Positions 9,213-18,640 of a stretch of 64,000 bases of DNA are shown in pieces. Positions within the stretch are counted from its first letter, which is position 1. The number at the start of each line of letters is the position of its first letter. Source of the DNA: Aquimarina sediminis (GTDB lineage Bacteria > Bacteroidota > Bacteroidia > Flavobacteriales > Flavobacteriaceae); assembly GCF_002895435.1 (NCBI RefSeq), contig NZ_POYJ01000009.1:1-64000 (forward strand). The letters are read 5' to 3'. The notes beneath the pieces are model-generated. The model saw only the letters and a program-made list of their open reading frames with translations, had not been told where the DNA came from and searched no databases. The position numbers and the translations under genes were made by a program.

Positions 9213-9812
9213 CTACCAAACTAAGTACAACAGCCGAAAAGAAAAAAGGATCAAAAGAATACCAGTAATTTTAAAAAAAACAATAAGTCGTTTAAGCAAA
9301 ATAAACTTCCTGATTCTTTTGGATAAAAACACTTTTAACAAATCTGTAGTCAATATTCCAGCAAGTACAGATCCTATAAAAATTAGTAAAGACTCAATTG
9401 TAGGATATTTATGCTCTCCATAGTTATATACTCCTATCCATACTACAAAAACAAAGGGATTAAAAAAATTAACACTAAACCCTTTCAAAAAAAAAGTATG
9501 TACCCCTCTAGAGTGAATTGTAACATTGGTATCATCATTATTATTTTTTATGAGATAACTAATCCCAAGACCAAAGAGTATAAGACTACCTATACCCCCT
9601 ATCCAAAATTGATTTTGTTCTGCACTTACAAATGTCGAAAGTCCATAATGGCAAAGAAATACGCATAAGATATCACTAAAGATTATTCCTAATGCAACTG
9701 CCACTCCTTGTTTTGAACCAAATTGAAGACTACTATTAAGTAACAAAAAAAACACTGGACCTATAAAAATGATCATCCCTACTCCTATAGTAAAACCTTC
9801 TATAAACGGCAT
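9213..9812 (-). CDS. LysE/RhtB-family amino-acid exporter
   Basis: 199 residues, six predicted membrane helices. The N-terminal GFTIGVGMIIFIGPVFFLLL with the GP motif and the mid-protein GFSVNFFNPFVFVVWIGV (N-x-x-N-P) are the LysE-family signatures. It should export a small amino acid or related metabolite across the inner membrane by proton exchange. The substrate cannot be told from sequence. It is not obviously in an operon with its neighbours. Confidence 0.8.
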   Translation of the reverse strand: MPFIEGFTIGVGMIIFIGPVFFLLLNSSLQFGSKQGVAVALGIIFSDILCVFLCHYGLSTFVSAEQNQFWIGGIGSLILFGLGISYLIKNNNDDTNVTIHSRGVHTFFLKGFSVNFFNPFVFVVWIGVYNYGEHKYPTIESLLIFIGSVLAGILTTDLLKVFLSKRIRKFILLKRLIVFFKITGILLILFSFRLLYLVW

Positions 9813-9913
9813 GAGAACTATTTGATAATTAAACTCTCGTAAATATAGATATTATACTTTTTCTTTTTCAAGAATTTCTATTGTCTCTTTAATCGTTTTA
9901 CATTCATTAGCAT

Positions 9914-10035
9914 TGTCCCGTTATATTCCTTCTATATACATTGACTGTCTAATAAATTTAGAACAATTTTTTAAGACCCGCTCTGTGTATTTGTTTCTTC
10001 CTTTACAAAACACATAAAAATAAGTTTACGGGACA
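9914..10035 (+). other. Structured intergenic element upstream of the carboxylase genes
   Basis: An inverted repeat TGTCCCGT (9914-9921) / ACGGGACA (10028-10035) closes a segment with at least two internal hairpins: TCTAA/TTAGA around 9948-9962 and TGTGTATTTG (9984-9993) with CAAAACACA (10006-10014). It lies 105 bases before the BCCP start, in an otherwise empty 327-base gap. It could be a leader RNA element of the carboxylase operon or a tiny miniature inverted-repeat element; I cannot assign a known class. Confidence 0.35.
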
Positions 10036-10139
10036 TGTAATTGTCATGATACCCTTAAAAGTCAAATAAATAAACTTCTACTGATTATTTGGTTCTTTAT
10101 ACTATCTATTTTTATATTGCAAATCAAACATTCACATTT

Positions 10140-10625
10140 ATGAGCAGTACATATAAGGTTAAAGTAAATACTATTTTTGATTTTGATTTTACCAAAGAAG
10201 ATGTTTCAAAAATAGATGCTGTAAACAGTTCGACATCCACCCACCATCTACTTCAAGATAACAAATCGTATCATACAGAAATTGTTGAATCCGATTTTAA
10301 TGCTAAACAATACACTGTAAAAGTTAATCACAACACTTATCAAGTTGATATTGCCAATGAATTGGACGCTAGAATTAAAGAAATGGGATTTTCTTTAGGA
10401 TCTTCAAAACAAGTAAATACTATCAAAGCTCCTATGCCTGGCTTATTATTGGATATTCAGGTACAGGAAGGTCAGGAAGTAAAGGAAGATGATCCCATAC
10501 TTATTCTGGAAGCCATGAAGATGGAAAACCTTATTTTATCACCTAGAGATGGTATTATCAAATCTATTTCGGCTACTACTGGTGATGCAGTAGATAAAGG
10601 ACAATTATTAATTGAATTCGCTTAG
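10140..10625 (+). CDS. Biotin carboxyl carrier protein subunit of acyl-CoA carboxylase
   Basis: 161 residues from the ATG at 10140 (MSSTYKVKVN); a start at 10089 would add a hydrophobic tail unlike the family. The C-terminal biotinyl domain (about 92-161) carries EAMKMEN with biotin-accepting Lys127 and the preceding APMPGLLLDI turn. The N-terminal 90 residues are a family-specific docking region. It carries carboxybiotin between the carboxylase and carboxyltransferase encoded by the next two genes in the same direction. Confidence 0.9.
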   Translation: MSSTYKVKVNTIFDFDFTKEDVSKIDAVNSSTSTHHLLQDNKSYHTEIVESDFNAKQYTVKVNHNTYQVDIANELDARIKEMGFSLGSSKQVNTIKAPMPGLLLDIQVQEGQEVKEDDPILILEAMKMENLILSPRDGIIKSISATTGDAVDKGQLLIEFA

Positions 10626-10674
10626 TTCATAGATATGAACATCATATAGAACACCTGTTCTAATACTATTTAAT

Positions 10675-12117
10675 ATGAAAAAAATACTAATAGCTAACAG
10701 AGGTGAAATTGCCATAAGAGTAATGACTACAGCCCATAAAATGGGAATTAAAACAGTTGCAATATACTCTACAGTAGATAGAAATGCTCCTCATGTAAAA
10801 TTTGCAAACGAAGCCGTTTGTATTGGTGAAGCACCTTCTAATCAATCCTATTTATTAGGCTCTAAAATTATTGAAGTTGCTAAACAATTGGATGTAGATG
10901 CAATACATCCCGGATACGGTTTCTTAAGTGAAAATGCAGATTTTGCAGAAGAAGTTGAAAAAAATGATATTATTTTTATTGGTCCTAAATCCAAAGCTAT
11001 AAAGGTGATGGGCAGTAAACTAGCAGCCAAAGAAGCTGTTAAAGCTTATGATATCCCTATGGTTCCTGGTATAGATGAAGCCATTACTGATGTGGATAAG
11101 GCAAAAAAAATTGCTACAGAAATAGGATTTCCAATTTTGATCAAAGCTTCTGCCGGTGGGGGTGGTAAAGGAATGCGCGTTGTAGAAGAAGAAAAAGACC
11201 TCGAATCCCAAATGAATAGAGCAATCAGTGAAGCTACTTCTGCTTTTGGAGACGGCTCTGTATTTATTGAAAAATATGTAGCCTCACCACGGCATATAGA
11301 AATACAGGTGATGGCTGATAGTCATGGAAATGTAATACACCTTTTTGAAAGAGAATGTAGTGTGCAACGACGACATCAAAAAGTAGTAGAAGAAGCTCCG
11401 TCTGCAGTACTTTCGCCAGAGCTACGTGCCAAAATGGGTGAAGCAGCAGTTAAAGTTGCAAAAGCATGTGATTATCTTGGTGCAGGAACAGTAGAGTTTC
11501 TTTTGGATGAAAACCATAACTTCTACTTTCTTGAAATGAATACCAGACTACAAGTAGAGCACCCGGTAACAGAGCTGATTACAGGAATTGATCTGGTAGA
11601 ATTACAAATAAAAGTAGCACGAGGCGAAAAACTCTCTGTACAACAAGAAGATCTAAAAATCAAAGGTCATGCGTTAGAACTACGCATATATGCAGAAGAT
11701 CCTATGAATGATTTTTTACCTAGTGTTGGTTATTTAGAAACCTATAAAATACCTGTCGGAAAAGGGATTCGGGTAGATAATGGTTTTGAAGAAGGTATGG
11801 ATATTCCTATCTACTATGACCCTATGCTAGCCAAACTTATTACCTATGGAGCAACTCGTGAAGAAGCTATACAATTAATGATAAAAGCAATTAACAACTA
11901 TGATATCAAAGGCGTACAAACCACATTACCCTTTGGTAAATTTGTTTTTGAACATGAAGCCTTCAAATCTGGAAATTTTGACACTCACTTTGTAAAAAAA
12001 CACTTTACTACAGAAATCATACAATCTGCAACAAAAGAAGAAGCCAAAATTGCAGCCTTACTTGCTATGAAACAATATATCGAAGATCAAAAAACAGTAC
12101 GCATACCAACACTTTAA
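10675..12117 (+). CDS. Biotin carboxylase subunit of acyl-CoA carboxylase
   Basis: 480 residues. Opens with [16 protein letters not shown], has the ATP-grasp glycine loop [11 protein letters not shown], the [13 protein letters not shown] segment, [14 protein letters not shown] and the C-terminal B/C-domain segment beginning RIYAEDP. It carboxylates the biotin on the carrier protein using ATP and bicarbonate. The length is that of an AccC-type free subunit, without a fused BCCP domain. Middle gene of the BCCP-BC-CT operon; 49 bases follow the BCCP gene and 5 precede the beta gene. Confidence 0.95.
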   Translation: MKKILIANRGEIAIRVMTTAHKMGIKTVAIYSTVDRNAPHVKFANEAVCIGEAPSNQSYLLGSKIIEVAKQLDVDAIHPGYGFLSENADFAEEVEKNDIIFIGPKSKAIKVMGSKLAAKEAVKAYDIPMVPGIDEAITDVDKAKKIATEIGFPILIKASAGGGGKGMRVVEEEKDLESQMNRAISEATSAFGDGSVFIEKYVASPRHIEIQVMADSHGNVIHLFERECSVQRRHQKVVEEAPSAVLSPELRAKMGEAAVKVAKACDYLGAGTVEFLLDENHNFYFLEMNTRLQVEHPVTELITGIDLVELQIKVARGEKLSVQQEDLKIKGHALELRIYAEDPMNDFLPSVGYLETYKIPVGKGIRVDNGFEEGMDIPIYYDPMLAKLITYGATREEAIQLMIKAINNYDIKGVQTTLPFGKFVFEHEAFKSGNFDTHFVKKHFTTEIIQSATKEEAKIAALLAMKQYIEDQKTVRIPTL

Positions 12118-12122
12118 ATTAT

Positions 12123-13664
12123 ATGGATTCAAAAATAAAAACATTACAAGATAAAATTGCTCAAGCAAAATTAGGTGGTGGTGAAAAACGTATCGAAAAA
12201 CAACATCAAAAGAAAAAGCTAACTGCTCGGGAGCGCGTTGAATATCTACTTGACGAAGGTTCTTTTGAAGAGATTGGTATTCTGGTAACCCACCGTACTA
12301 CTGATTTTGGAATGGATAAAGAGATCTATTATGGAGATGGTGTGGTTACAGGCTACGGAACCGTAAACGGACGATTAATCTATATTTTTGCACAAGATTT
12401 TACTGTTTTTGGTGGTGCACTGTCAGAAACGCATGCCGAGAAGATATGCAAAGTAATGGATATGGCAGTAAAAACGGGGGCACCTATTATTGGTCTTAAT
12501 GACTCTGGTGGAGCCAGAATTCAGGAAGGAGTACGCTCCCTAGGTGGGTATGCAGATATCTTCTACAAAAATGTACAAGCTTCTGGAGTAATCCCCCAGA
12601 TATCAGCAATTATGGGACCTTGTGCAGGTGGAGCTGTGTATTCTCCTGCTATGACGGATTTCACCATGATGGTAGAAGATACTAGCTATATGTTTGTTAC
12701 AGGACCTAATGTAGTAAAAACAGTAACTAATGAAGAAGTAACTTCTGAAGAATTAGGAGGTGCCAGTACTCATTCTACAAAATCCGGAGTAGCACATATC
12801 ACTTCGGCAAATGATATAGAATGTCTCGAAGATGTAAAAAAACTACTAAGTTATCTCCCACAGAGCAACAAAGAGCAACCAAAAAAACTAGAATATACAC
12901 TTACTGATGAAGTAAGGGATAATCTCTCTACTATTGTTCCTGATAACCCTAACAAGCCTTATGATATGCACGAGGTTATCAGTGGGATTATAGATGCCGA
13001 TTCATTCTACGAGATTCATAAAGACTATGCCGAGAATATTATTGTAGGTTTTGCCCGTCTTGGCGGAAGAAGTATTGGAATTGTTGCCAATCAACCTCAA
13101 TTTTTGGCTGGTGTATTGGATGTAAACAGTTCTAAAAAAGCTGCACGCTTTACACGTTTTTGTGATTGCTTTAATATCCCATTATTGGTTCTGGTTGATG
13201 TACCTGGATTCTTACCTGGTACTGACCAAGAATGGAACGGTATCATAGTGCATGGTGCCAAATTATTGTATGCTCTAAGTGAAGCTACAGTACCCAAAGT
13301 AACAGTGATTACCCGTAAAGCGTACGGTGGAGCATATGACGTAATGAATTCTAAACATATTGGAGCAGATCTTAACTTTGCCTGGCCGTCTGCAGAGATT
13401 GCCGTAATGGGAGCTAAAGGAGCTAGCGAAATCATTTTTAGAAAAGAAATAAGCACTGCTGATGATCCTGCTGCTAAACTAGCAGAAAAAGAGACAGAAT
13501 ATGCAGAGAAATTTGCTAACCCATATAGAGCAGCTCAACGTGGTTTTATTGATGAGGTAATCTTACCAGAAAACACCAGAAGAAAACTCATTAAAGGATT
13601 TAGTATGCTTGAGAACAAAACAATCGAGCGACCTAACCGAAAACATGGAAATATTCCTTTATAA
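12123..13664 (+). CDS. Acyl-CoA (propionyl-CoA type) carboxylase beta subunit
   Basis: 513 residues, a fused N/C carboxyltransferase of the PccB/MmdA type. Visible signatures are [21 protein letters not shown] at the start, [35 protein letters not shown] (oxyanion glycine pair) and [16 protein letters not shown] with AYGGAYDVM in the C half. It transfers carboxyl from biotin to an acyl-CoA, most likely propionyl-CoA, giving methylmalonyl-CoA. Substrate choice is inferred from length and domain order; acetyl-CoA or methylcrotonyl-CoA cannot be excluded. Confidence 0.9.
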   Translation: MDSKIKTLQDKIAQAKLGGGEKRIEKQHQKKKLTARERVEYLLDEGSFEEIGILVTHRTTDFGMDKEIYYGDGVVTGYGTVNGRLIYIFAQDFTVFGGALSETHAEKICKVMDMAVKTGAPIIGLNDSGGARIQEGVRSLGGYADIFYKNVQASGVIPQISAIMGPCAGGAVYSPAMTDFTMMVEDTSYMFVTGPNVVKTVTNEEVTSEELGGASTHSTKSGVAHITSANDIECLEDVKKLLSYLPQSNKEQPKKLEYTLTDEVRDNLSTIVPDNPNKPYDMHEVISGIIDADSFYEIHKDYAENIIVGFARLGGRSIGIVANQPQFLAGVLDVNSSKKAARFTRFCDCFNIPLLVLVDVPGFLPGTDQEWNGIIVHGAKLLYALSEATVPKVTVITRKAYGGAYDVMNSKHIGADLNFAWPSAEIAVMGAKGASEIIFRKEISTADDPAAKLAEKETEYAEKFANPYRAAQRGFIDEVILPENTRRKLIKGFSMLENKTIERPNRKHGNIPL

Positions 13665-13706
13665 GGGAACCTTCTTTTAAAGGATTAAAAAAAGTATTAA
13701 AACAAA

Positions 13707-13746
13707 TGAGGCTGTCTAAAAGTAAACTTACTTTTTTGGGCAGTCT
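13707..13746. terminator. Bidirectional terminator-like hairpin between convergent genes
   Basis: A long imperfect stem built from ggctgtctaaaagtaa and ttacttttttgggcagtc, with a two-T bulge and several G-T pairs, lies between the carboxylase beta gene and the convergent receiver gene that ends at 13755. Confidence 0.6.
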
Positions 13747-13754
13747 TATCAATT

Positions 13755-14171
13755 TTAATGCTCCAAAAAATACTTATCTATTATCTCTTTTATTCTTTCT
13801 TCAATCAAAGGTTTATGAATATACTCTTTAACCACTCCACTACTTAGGGCTTTTTGGCTATCTTCAGTATTCATCGACGAGGTAAGCATTGCAATTAAAA
13901 TCTGCGCTTGTTGCTCTTTTGTCAACTCTTTATATTCATCCAAAAACTCCCAGCCATTCATTACTGGCATGTTTATATCCAAAAATATTATTTCTGGTTG
14001 CGGAAATTTTCCATTATCATCTTGGGTAATCAAAAATTCCAGTGCCCGTTTTCCATTCTGAAAAATCTTTATGTTTTTAAAAATATCCAATCGGTTAATA
14101 ATATATTCATTGTATAAATTGGTATTACTATCATCGTCTACCAACATGATCATATTTAATTTCTTACTCAT
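13755..14171 (-). CDS. Single-domain response regulator
   Basis: 138 residues, receiver only. DDD at 12-14, Asp65 (FLDINMPVMNGWEF), switch Thr97 (MLTSS) and Lys120-Pro121 are all present. Close in style to the receivers at 5261-6102. Its start overlaps the upstream kinase gene by 8 bases, so it is the likely cognate partner of that kinase. It has no output domain; it acts by binding a partner. Confidence 0.87.
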   Translation of the reverse strand: MSKKLNMIMLVDDDSNTNLYNEYIINRLDIFKNIKIFQNGKRALEFLITQDDNGKFPQPEIIFLDINMPVMNGWEFLDEYKELTKEQQAQILIAMLTSSMNTEDSQKALSSGVVKEYIHKPLIEERIKEIIDKYFLEH

Positions 14172-15585
14172 TTATTAAATTCTTTTTTATCGTGAATAAA
14201 AATGTACTCCCTTTGTTTATCTCAGAACGTACCCAGATCTCCCCTTTATGTAGTTCTACAATTCTTTTACAATTTGCCAGACCAATCCCCGTACCGCTGT
14301 AGTGATCATTGGTATGTAGGCGTTGAAAAACTTCAAATATCTTATGTCGAAACTTCATATCTATCCCTATACCATTATCAATCACTGCATAAGTATATTC
14401 ATATGTTCCTTCTTCAAACTCAATTCTAATCTGAGGAACTATAGTATCTTTTCTGTATTTAATGGCATTACAAATTAGATTTAAAAACAACATTCTTAAC
14501 TCATTTCTATACGCAACAATTTCTGATAAATTATCATAAGATATGATAGCTTTGTTCTTTTTTATTAACTCTGTCAAATCCAACTCAATATTTGCTATGA
14601 GTACATTTACATTAATTTTTTCGGGTTTTGCCTTTTTGCCTATTCTCGAGTATTCTAACAAATCTGTAGTAAGACTCCTCATTCTCATGGTAGAATTATC
14701 GATAATTTCAATACTCTTTTGTCCTATGCCTTCTAATTTCTCATAGTACCCTTCTTTTAACAGTTTTGAAAAACTAATGATTGTGTTTAATGGTTCTTGC
14801 AAATCATGCGATGCTATATAGGTAAAACGAGATAGCTCATCATTTTTGGTCATTATCAACTTGTTAGACACTTCTAAAACCTTCATTTTTTGAATAATGT
14901 TTTTAAGAACAATAAAAAATGAAACCACTCCGATTGTTAATATTAAAACTATTAAACCTATTATCACCCTGAGTAGATTACTATTAAAAACTTTGTACTT
15001 AAGAACAGTATCATGTGTTCTTTTATCTAGCATTTCAAAAAAATCATGAATTGGTGCCATTATTAACTTCTTATCTTCATGATATTTTTCATCAAACATA
15101 ATACGTCTAGCCATTTCAAGATTGGGGTTGGCTTTAACAGAAAAATTGCCATTACCGTCATCAAATAACCCTTTTATAGCATTTAAAGCAACCTTCTCGG
15201 TCCATACCAACTCATTAGAATTGTTTTCGGCCACTTTTAATTTATCAAATTCGGATTTGGTAAATCCTAACTTCTTCATACTATCCACTAAAGCTATAGT
15301 CTTACCATCAGGTCTAGGTAGTTTTCCGTTTCTAATATCAAGTACTTCCCAATATTTATTTTCCCATTTGTTGTCTCCTGTTAAAACATAAGACCTGCAA
15401 TATCGTGTTAGGTCATCTGAACTTTGCTTTAACTCTTCGGCAATCACATAGGATTTATATCTTACATTCTCTGCCTTTTGCTGTTTTATATGGTTTTTTT
15501 GCAAAAGCAAAGTAAGTATAACATTGATAAGCAATGTTATAATTATAGTTATTTGAAAAATCTTAAAAACAATTGATAGTTTCAT
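14164..15585 (-). CDS. Membrane sensor histidine kinase
   Basis: 473 residues. Membrane helix 8-28, a helical periplasmic sensor (about 30-203, with the pattern RYCRSYVLTGDNKWENKYWE seen in four-helix-bundle sensors), a second helix 204-227, HisKA with YIASHDLQEPLNTI (His260), and HATPase with NLICNAIKYR, DNGIGID and GTGIGLA. The catalytic half closely resembles that of the YfiR-kinase at 601-2433, pointing to a common origin with an exchanged sensor. It forms a two-gene unit with the receiver downstream. The signal is unknown. Confidence 0.88.
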   Translation of the reverse strand: MKLSIVFKIFQITIIITLLINVILTLLLQKNHIKQQKAENVRYKSYVIAEELKQSSDDLTRYCRSYVLTGDNKWENKYWEVLDIRNGKLPRPDGKTIALVDSMKKLGFTKSEFDKLKVAENNSNELVWTEKVALNAIKGLFDDGNGNFSVKANPNLEMARRIMFDEKYHEDKKLIMAPIHDFFEMLDKRTHDTVLKYKVFNSNLLRVIIGLIVLILTIGVVSFFIVLKNIIQKMKVLEVSNKLIMTKNDELSRFTYIASHDLQEPLNTIISFSKLLKEGYYEKLEGIGQKSIEIIDNSTMRMRSLTTDLLEYSRIGKKAKPEKINVNVLIANIELDLTELIKKNKAIISYDNLSEIVAYRNELRMLFLNLICNAIKYRKDTIVPQIRIEFEEGTYEYTYAVIDNGIGIDMKFRHKIFEVFQRLHTNDHYSGTGIGLANCKRIVELHKGEIWVRSEINKGSTFLFTIKKNLINE

Positions 15586-15904
15586 CGTTACCTACTTTAG
15601 AATTATCACCACATTTTGACTAATTGAGTTTAGATTATTATCACTTATTCTATCAGAATACTACCAACTTCAAACTGATACATAGACTACGATCTATGGT
15701 TAAAACAAAGGAGGGGTACCTACAGTTATGGTATCGTATAAATTCTTCACTTAAAAATACGAACATTTCTTGATGTATTCTCTTTTTTGAATGTAGTAGT
15801 TCCTTATTTTTTCATTTTGTTGAAGAATACTTTTATTTGGCTTTACAATACTGATCATGAGATTACTTATATAACCTCAAACCAAGTATATTCAGGTTTC
15901 TATG
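15586..15904. other. Upstream region of the kinase gene
   Basis: AT-rich gap that should hold the kinase promoter on the minus strand. I see no distinct promoter match or gene. The open plus-strand frames here are created by the adjoining minisatellite. Confidence 0.35.
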
Positions 15905-16026
15905 TCTCCCCGAGCCCGGGAGTCACTTATAGGGTTCCGGGGCGTAGTAAATACCTCCCGGGAACCTTTGATCACCTCCCGGGAAGGGGTTATTCTCCCC
16001 CGGGAAGTACTAATCACCTCCCGGGA
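15905..16026. repeat. 21-bp minisatellite with CCCGGG core, six units
   Basis: CCCGGG or one-mismatch versions start at 15915, 15936 (TCCGGG), 15957, 15978, 15999 and 16020, an exact 21-base step. Flanking bases within units are only partly conserved (atcacctcccgggaa is the most common). It is strikingly GC-rich in an AT-rich gap. Because 21 is a multiple of three, two plus frames stay open through it, which I regard as spurious. It sits about 320 bases upstream of the kinase gene at 14164-15585. Confidence 0.85.
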
Positions 16027-16372
16027 TCGTTTTTATACTCTTTTGAATGTATGGATTACGCACAGGAAATCATCATATTATATAAGCAATGAAAAACACA
16101 TTAGTTCTTACTCTAAACTCTTTTAGTTTTTTTACTGTTATCCATTTCTAATCTTGCTCCTTGAATTGAAGATACACTAATATCAGAAACTTCTCATCCT
16201 TTATACAAAAAGAATATCTAAGTATACTATATTTTAAAAGTAAAGCTCCTCCATCTTTTTGGTATTTTCTATTTCCTAAAAAATGGCTGAAATTAACCCA
16301 TAATTCATTTTTCTTTTGGCATTACATAGAAGAATGAAATATAATGAAATAGGTCACATCCTAATTTGTCCA

Positions 16373-16380
16373 TACATTTG
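16373..16380 (+). promoter_or_regulatory. Candidate minus-7 box for the small peptide unit
   Basis: TACATTTG fits TAnnTTTG, 59 bases before the ATG at 16439. The minus-33 element is not obvious. Confidence 0.4.
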
Positions 16381-16438
16381 AATCATAATAAAAGAAAATA
16401 GTATTGAACAAAACTACAACTAATTAAAAAAAACTATC

Positions 16439-16525
16439 ATGAAATTATTTAGAAAAAGATTGGGGCTTATTTTGAATTTTTTGGCAACTCTTCCTGGTGC
16501 ATCAAGCCATGCTATTCACAGATAA
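16439..16525 (+). CDS. Small basic peptide of 28 residues, unknown function
   Basis: Starts MKLFRKRLGLILNFLATLPG and ends with SSHAIHR. It has a basic N-terminus, a hydrophobic middle (LGLILNFLATL) and a short polar C-terminal tail. The start is preceded by an A-rich stretch typical of Bacteroidota translation starts, with a TAnnTTTG box upstream and a strong terminator 62 bases downstream, so it looks like a complete monocistronic unit of about 250 bases. I do not recognise it. Options: a signalling or secreted peptide, a membrane-active toxin-like peptide, or a small RNA with a chance ORF. Confidence 0.45.
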   Translation: MKLFRKRLGLILNFLATLPGASSHAIHR

Positions 16526-16587
16526 AACCTAAATACAAAAAACAACGTATGACAAGAGATTTACTTTAATTTACAAGGGGCTAATTC

Positions 16588-16636
16588 AAAAAAAGGATGT
16601 AAGTGTTATTAGGTACTTATATCCTTTTATTTTTTA
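16588..16636 (+). terminator. Strong Rho-independent terminator of the small peptide unit
   Basis: A 14-bp stem (16591-16604 with 16614-16627, one G-T pair), a 9-base loop, then ATTTTTT. It ends a plus-strand transcript whose only candidate gene is the 28-residue ORF. Confidence 0.85.
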
Positions 16637-16765
16637 CCTCATCTAGTAATACAAATTTGTTTTCGTATTTTCTTCTTAAAAAACATCCTTTTCTTTGAAT
16701 ATAGCATATAAGATTTTACCTTGGTCGCCAGAATTAAGCTTTATACTAAAAATAGTTCCCCAGCT

Positions 16766-17137
16766 ATGAGCAACAAACAATCTACCAAATATGCTATTTA
16801 TACAGTAGCCGTTTTATCGGCTGCATTAATTAATGAATACATCTTAAAATATGTAAAAAGGCGTATTGATCAACAGGGATACCTATTGGTACTTATAGAT
16901 ATGTTGGTCATCGTTTTGATCTTCGCCCCGGCATTTGCTTTGGTAACCAATTATGCTAAAAAAATGTCTAAAGCGTATCTCAAAACCTCTAAAAAGCTTT
17001 CTAGTAGAAATAATGGAGTCCTATTAGGTTTTATTGTTGCAATTATAATTTTGTTTATTCTTTATGCCAGTATCAGGCACAATATTAGTGTAATTAATGA
17101 TTTAAAAGCACTTGTCCCATCTACATTTGTTTCATGA
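16766..17137 (+). CDS. Small membrane protein of unknown function
   Basis: 123 residues from the ATG at 16766 (MSNKQSTKYA); an in-frame TTG at 16721 is less likely. Three predicted membrane helices: about 9-28, 36-58 and 82-104, separated by basic loops (KYVKRRIDQQ; KKMSKAYLKTSKKLSSRNN). Its 3' end overlaps the convergent PfkB kinase gene by 17 bases. I do not recognise a family. Confidence 0.6.
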   Translation: MSNKQSTKYAIYTVAVLSAALINEYILKYVKRRIDQQGYLLVLIDMLVIVLIFAPAFALVTNYAKKMSKAYLKTSKKLSSRNNGVLLGFIVAIIILFILYASIRHNISVINDLKALVPSTFVS

Positions 17138-18002
17138 GTTTTATAACTTGATCGTTTGTAAATACGGGATTAGCTCCTTTACTACTAGCAACCATAGCAC
17201 CAATGGCACATGCATAATCAATAGACTCTTGTGGTTGCCTACCCATAAGCAATTCATTGATCAAAGCTCCCAGAAATGAATCTCCTGCTCCAACCGTATC
17301 AACTACTTTTACCTTATACCCCTTACTGCTGTAGAATAAATTTTGATAAAACAATGTTGCTCCATGCTTCCCTTTTGTAATACAGATCTGACTTGTATTT
17401 GTCTTACTCGCTATTGCAATTACTTGGTCTTCTGTCGTTTTGGTTTGAATGTTAAGAGCTATACAGATTTCGTCTAATTCTTCTGCATTAAATTTTATAA
17501 AATCTGCTTTATTCATTAATAGCAATAATGATTCAATATCATAGTAAGGGGTTCTTAAGTTTACATCCAAAACCTTAAATCTAGCTATATCCAATACCTG
17601 CAATAATGTATTCCTTGAGACCTTATTTCTACATATTAGACTACCAAAAACTATCGCATCTGATTCTTGAATCTCTTTTGTCAAATACTCTGAATATTCT
17701 ATAAAATCCCAGGCAGCAGGGTAACTAATCTCATATGTTGCGGTATTATCCTTATCCAAAGTAACCAACACCTCTCCGGTTTTATAATGAGGATCGATTT
17801 GAAAAGCATGTGATGACAATCCTTGCCTTTGTATATAGTCTAATAGCTCTTTTCCTGGCTGGTCTTTTCCTATTCTAGTAATTAGACAAATATCTATTCC
17901 TAATGACTTAAGCCTTAAAGCAACATTAAGGGGGGCTCCACCAATCTTTTTGTGATCCGGAAATATATCCCAAAGTACTTCTCCAAAACATGCTATTTTC
18001 AT
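17121..18002 (-). CDS. PfkB-family carbohydrate kinase (fructokinase-like)
   Basis: 293 residues. N-terminal FGEVLWDIFPDHKKIGGAPLNVALRLKSLG with the GGAPLN substrate loop, and C-terminal DTVGAGDSFLGAL with the catalytic Asp and anion hole. Length and motifs fit a ribokinase/fructokinase that phosphorylates a free sugar with ATP in the cytoplasm. No sugar transporter or hydrolase gene is adjacent, so the sugar is not deducible, though the GGAPLN form is common in fructokinases. Confidence 0.85.
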   Translation of the reverse strand: MKIACFGEVLWDIFPDHKKIGGAPLNVALRLKSLGIDICLITRIGKDQPGKELLDYIQRQGLSSHAFQIDPHYKTGEVLVTLDKDNTATYEISYPAAWDFIEYSEYLTKEIQESDAIVFGSLICRNKVSRNTLLQVLDIARFKVLDVNLRTPYYDIESLLLLMNKADFIKFNAEELDEICIALNIQTKTTEDQVIAIASKTNTSQICITKGKHGATLFYQNLFYSSKGYKVKVVDTVGAGDSFLGALINELLMGRQPQESIDYACAIGAMVASSKGANPVFTNDQVIKLMKQM

Positions 18003-18149
18003 CTATGTACATTTATGGTTTATGATCAAATAAGAGCGGTACAATCAAAACATCTTAACATCAATTTGTTGCAACATAATTTTAATAAAAAAGTCTTTTA
18101 GTACTCAAAACTGACCTTAAAATTAAGGAAAACCATAATTTATTTTTTG

Positions 18150-18197
18150 TAAAAAACGCCAGATGATAGGCTTTTGCCCTTTTTTATTCTATCATCT
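18150..18197 (-). terminator. Terminator-like hairpin (minus strand)
   Basis: agatgatag (18160-18168) pairs with ctatcatct (18189-18197). On the minus strand the stem is followed by GGCGTTTTTTAC. Confidence 0.5.
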
Positions 18198-18327
18198 CTA
18201 TAGGTTTATTAGTATACCATTTTCTGCGATCGGATCTCAAAACTTTTTTTACTTTATAAGACAAAACCTAGCTTACATTCTCATTTCAAATACTTTAAAA
18301 ATTGCTTTTGCGCATATAATATCTATG

Positions 18328-18368
18328 AAAAAAAACAACCCTCAGTGGTTAACAACTCCTCTGAGGGT
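18328..18368 (-). terminator. Terminator of the arg/pro operon or of a small RNA (minus strand)
   Basis: ACCCTCAG (18338-18345) and CTGAGGGT (18361-18368) form an 8-bp GC-rich stem with a 15-base loop. On the minus strand it is followed by TGTTTTTTTT. It lies 273 bases beyond the argH stop, which is far for a simple 3' terminator. Confidence 0.65.
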
Positions 18369-18640
18369 CTAGGCTGAAACGTAAAATCAAACTAACTCAA
18401 CTTACACTCAATTAAACTTGTTCCAGCTTTTTTTTAATCTAAACGAAATCTTTGTTACTATATTGACAGAATATCCTAAATTGAATTCAGGGGGTTGATT
18501 CTATAGTTTTTGTTTCAATATTTTTTCTCTTTTTTTAAGTTTATTTAATATAAATATTTTTTTTTATTATTATTTAAATTTTTCAACCAAAAGATTTTAG
18601 GTCTCAGTTAGTTAGTTATTTTATAGATTTTACACCAAAA

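Larger units (their letters stand above)
18003..18640. other. 638-base gap with two minus-strand terminator-like hairpins
   Basis: Between argH and the PfkB kinase, both on the minus strand. Apart from the two hairpins listed separately I see only AT-rich sequence. A small RNA between argH and either hairpin is possible but unsupported by a clear promoter. Confidence 0.4.

Noticed and set aside
13097..13456. Minus-strand frame of 119 codons inside the carboxylase beta gene
   Set aside because: It is the antisense shadow of a strongly conserved coding region.
15787..16126. Open frames through the CCCGGG array
   Set aside because: Same artefact as for the larger minisatellite; no start context and no family.
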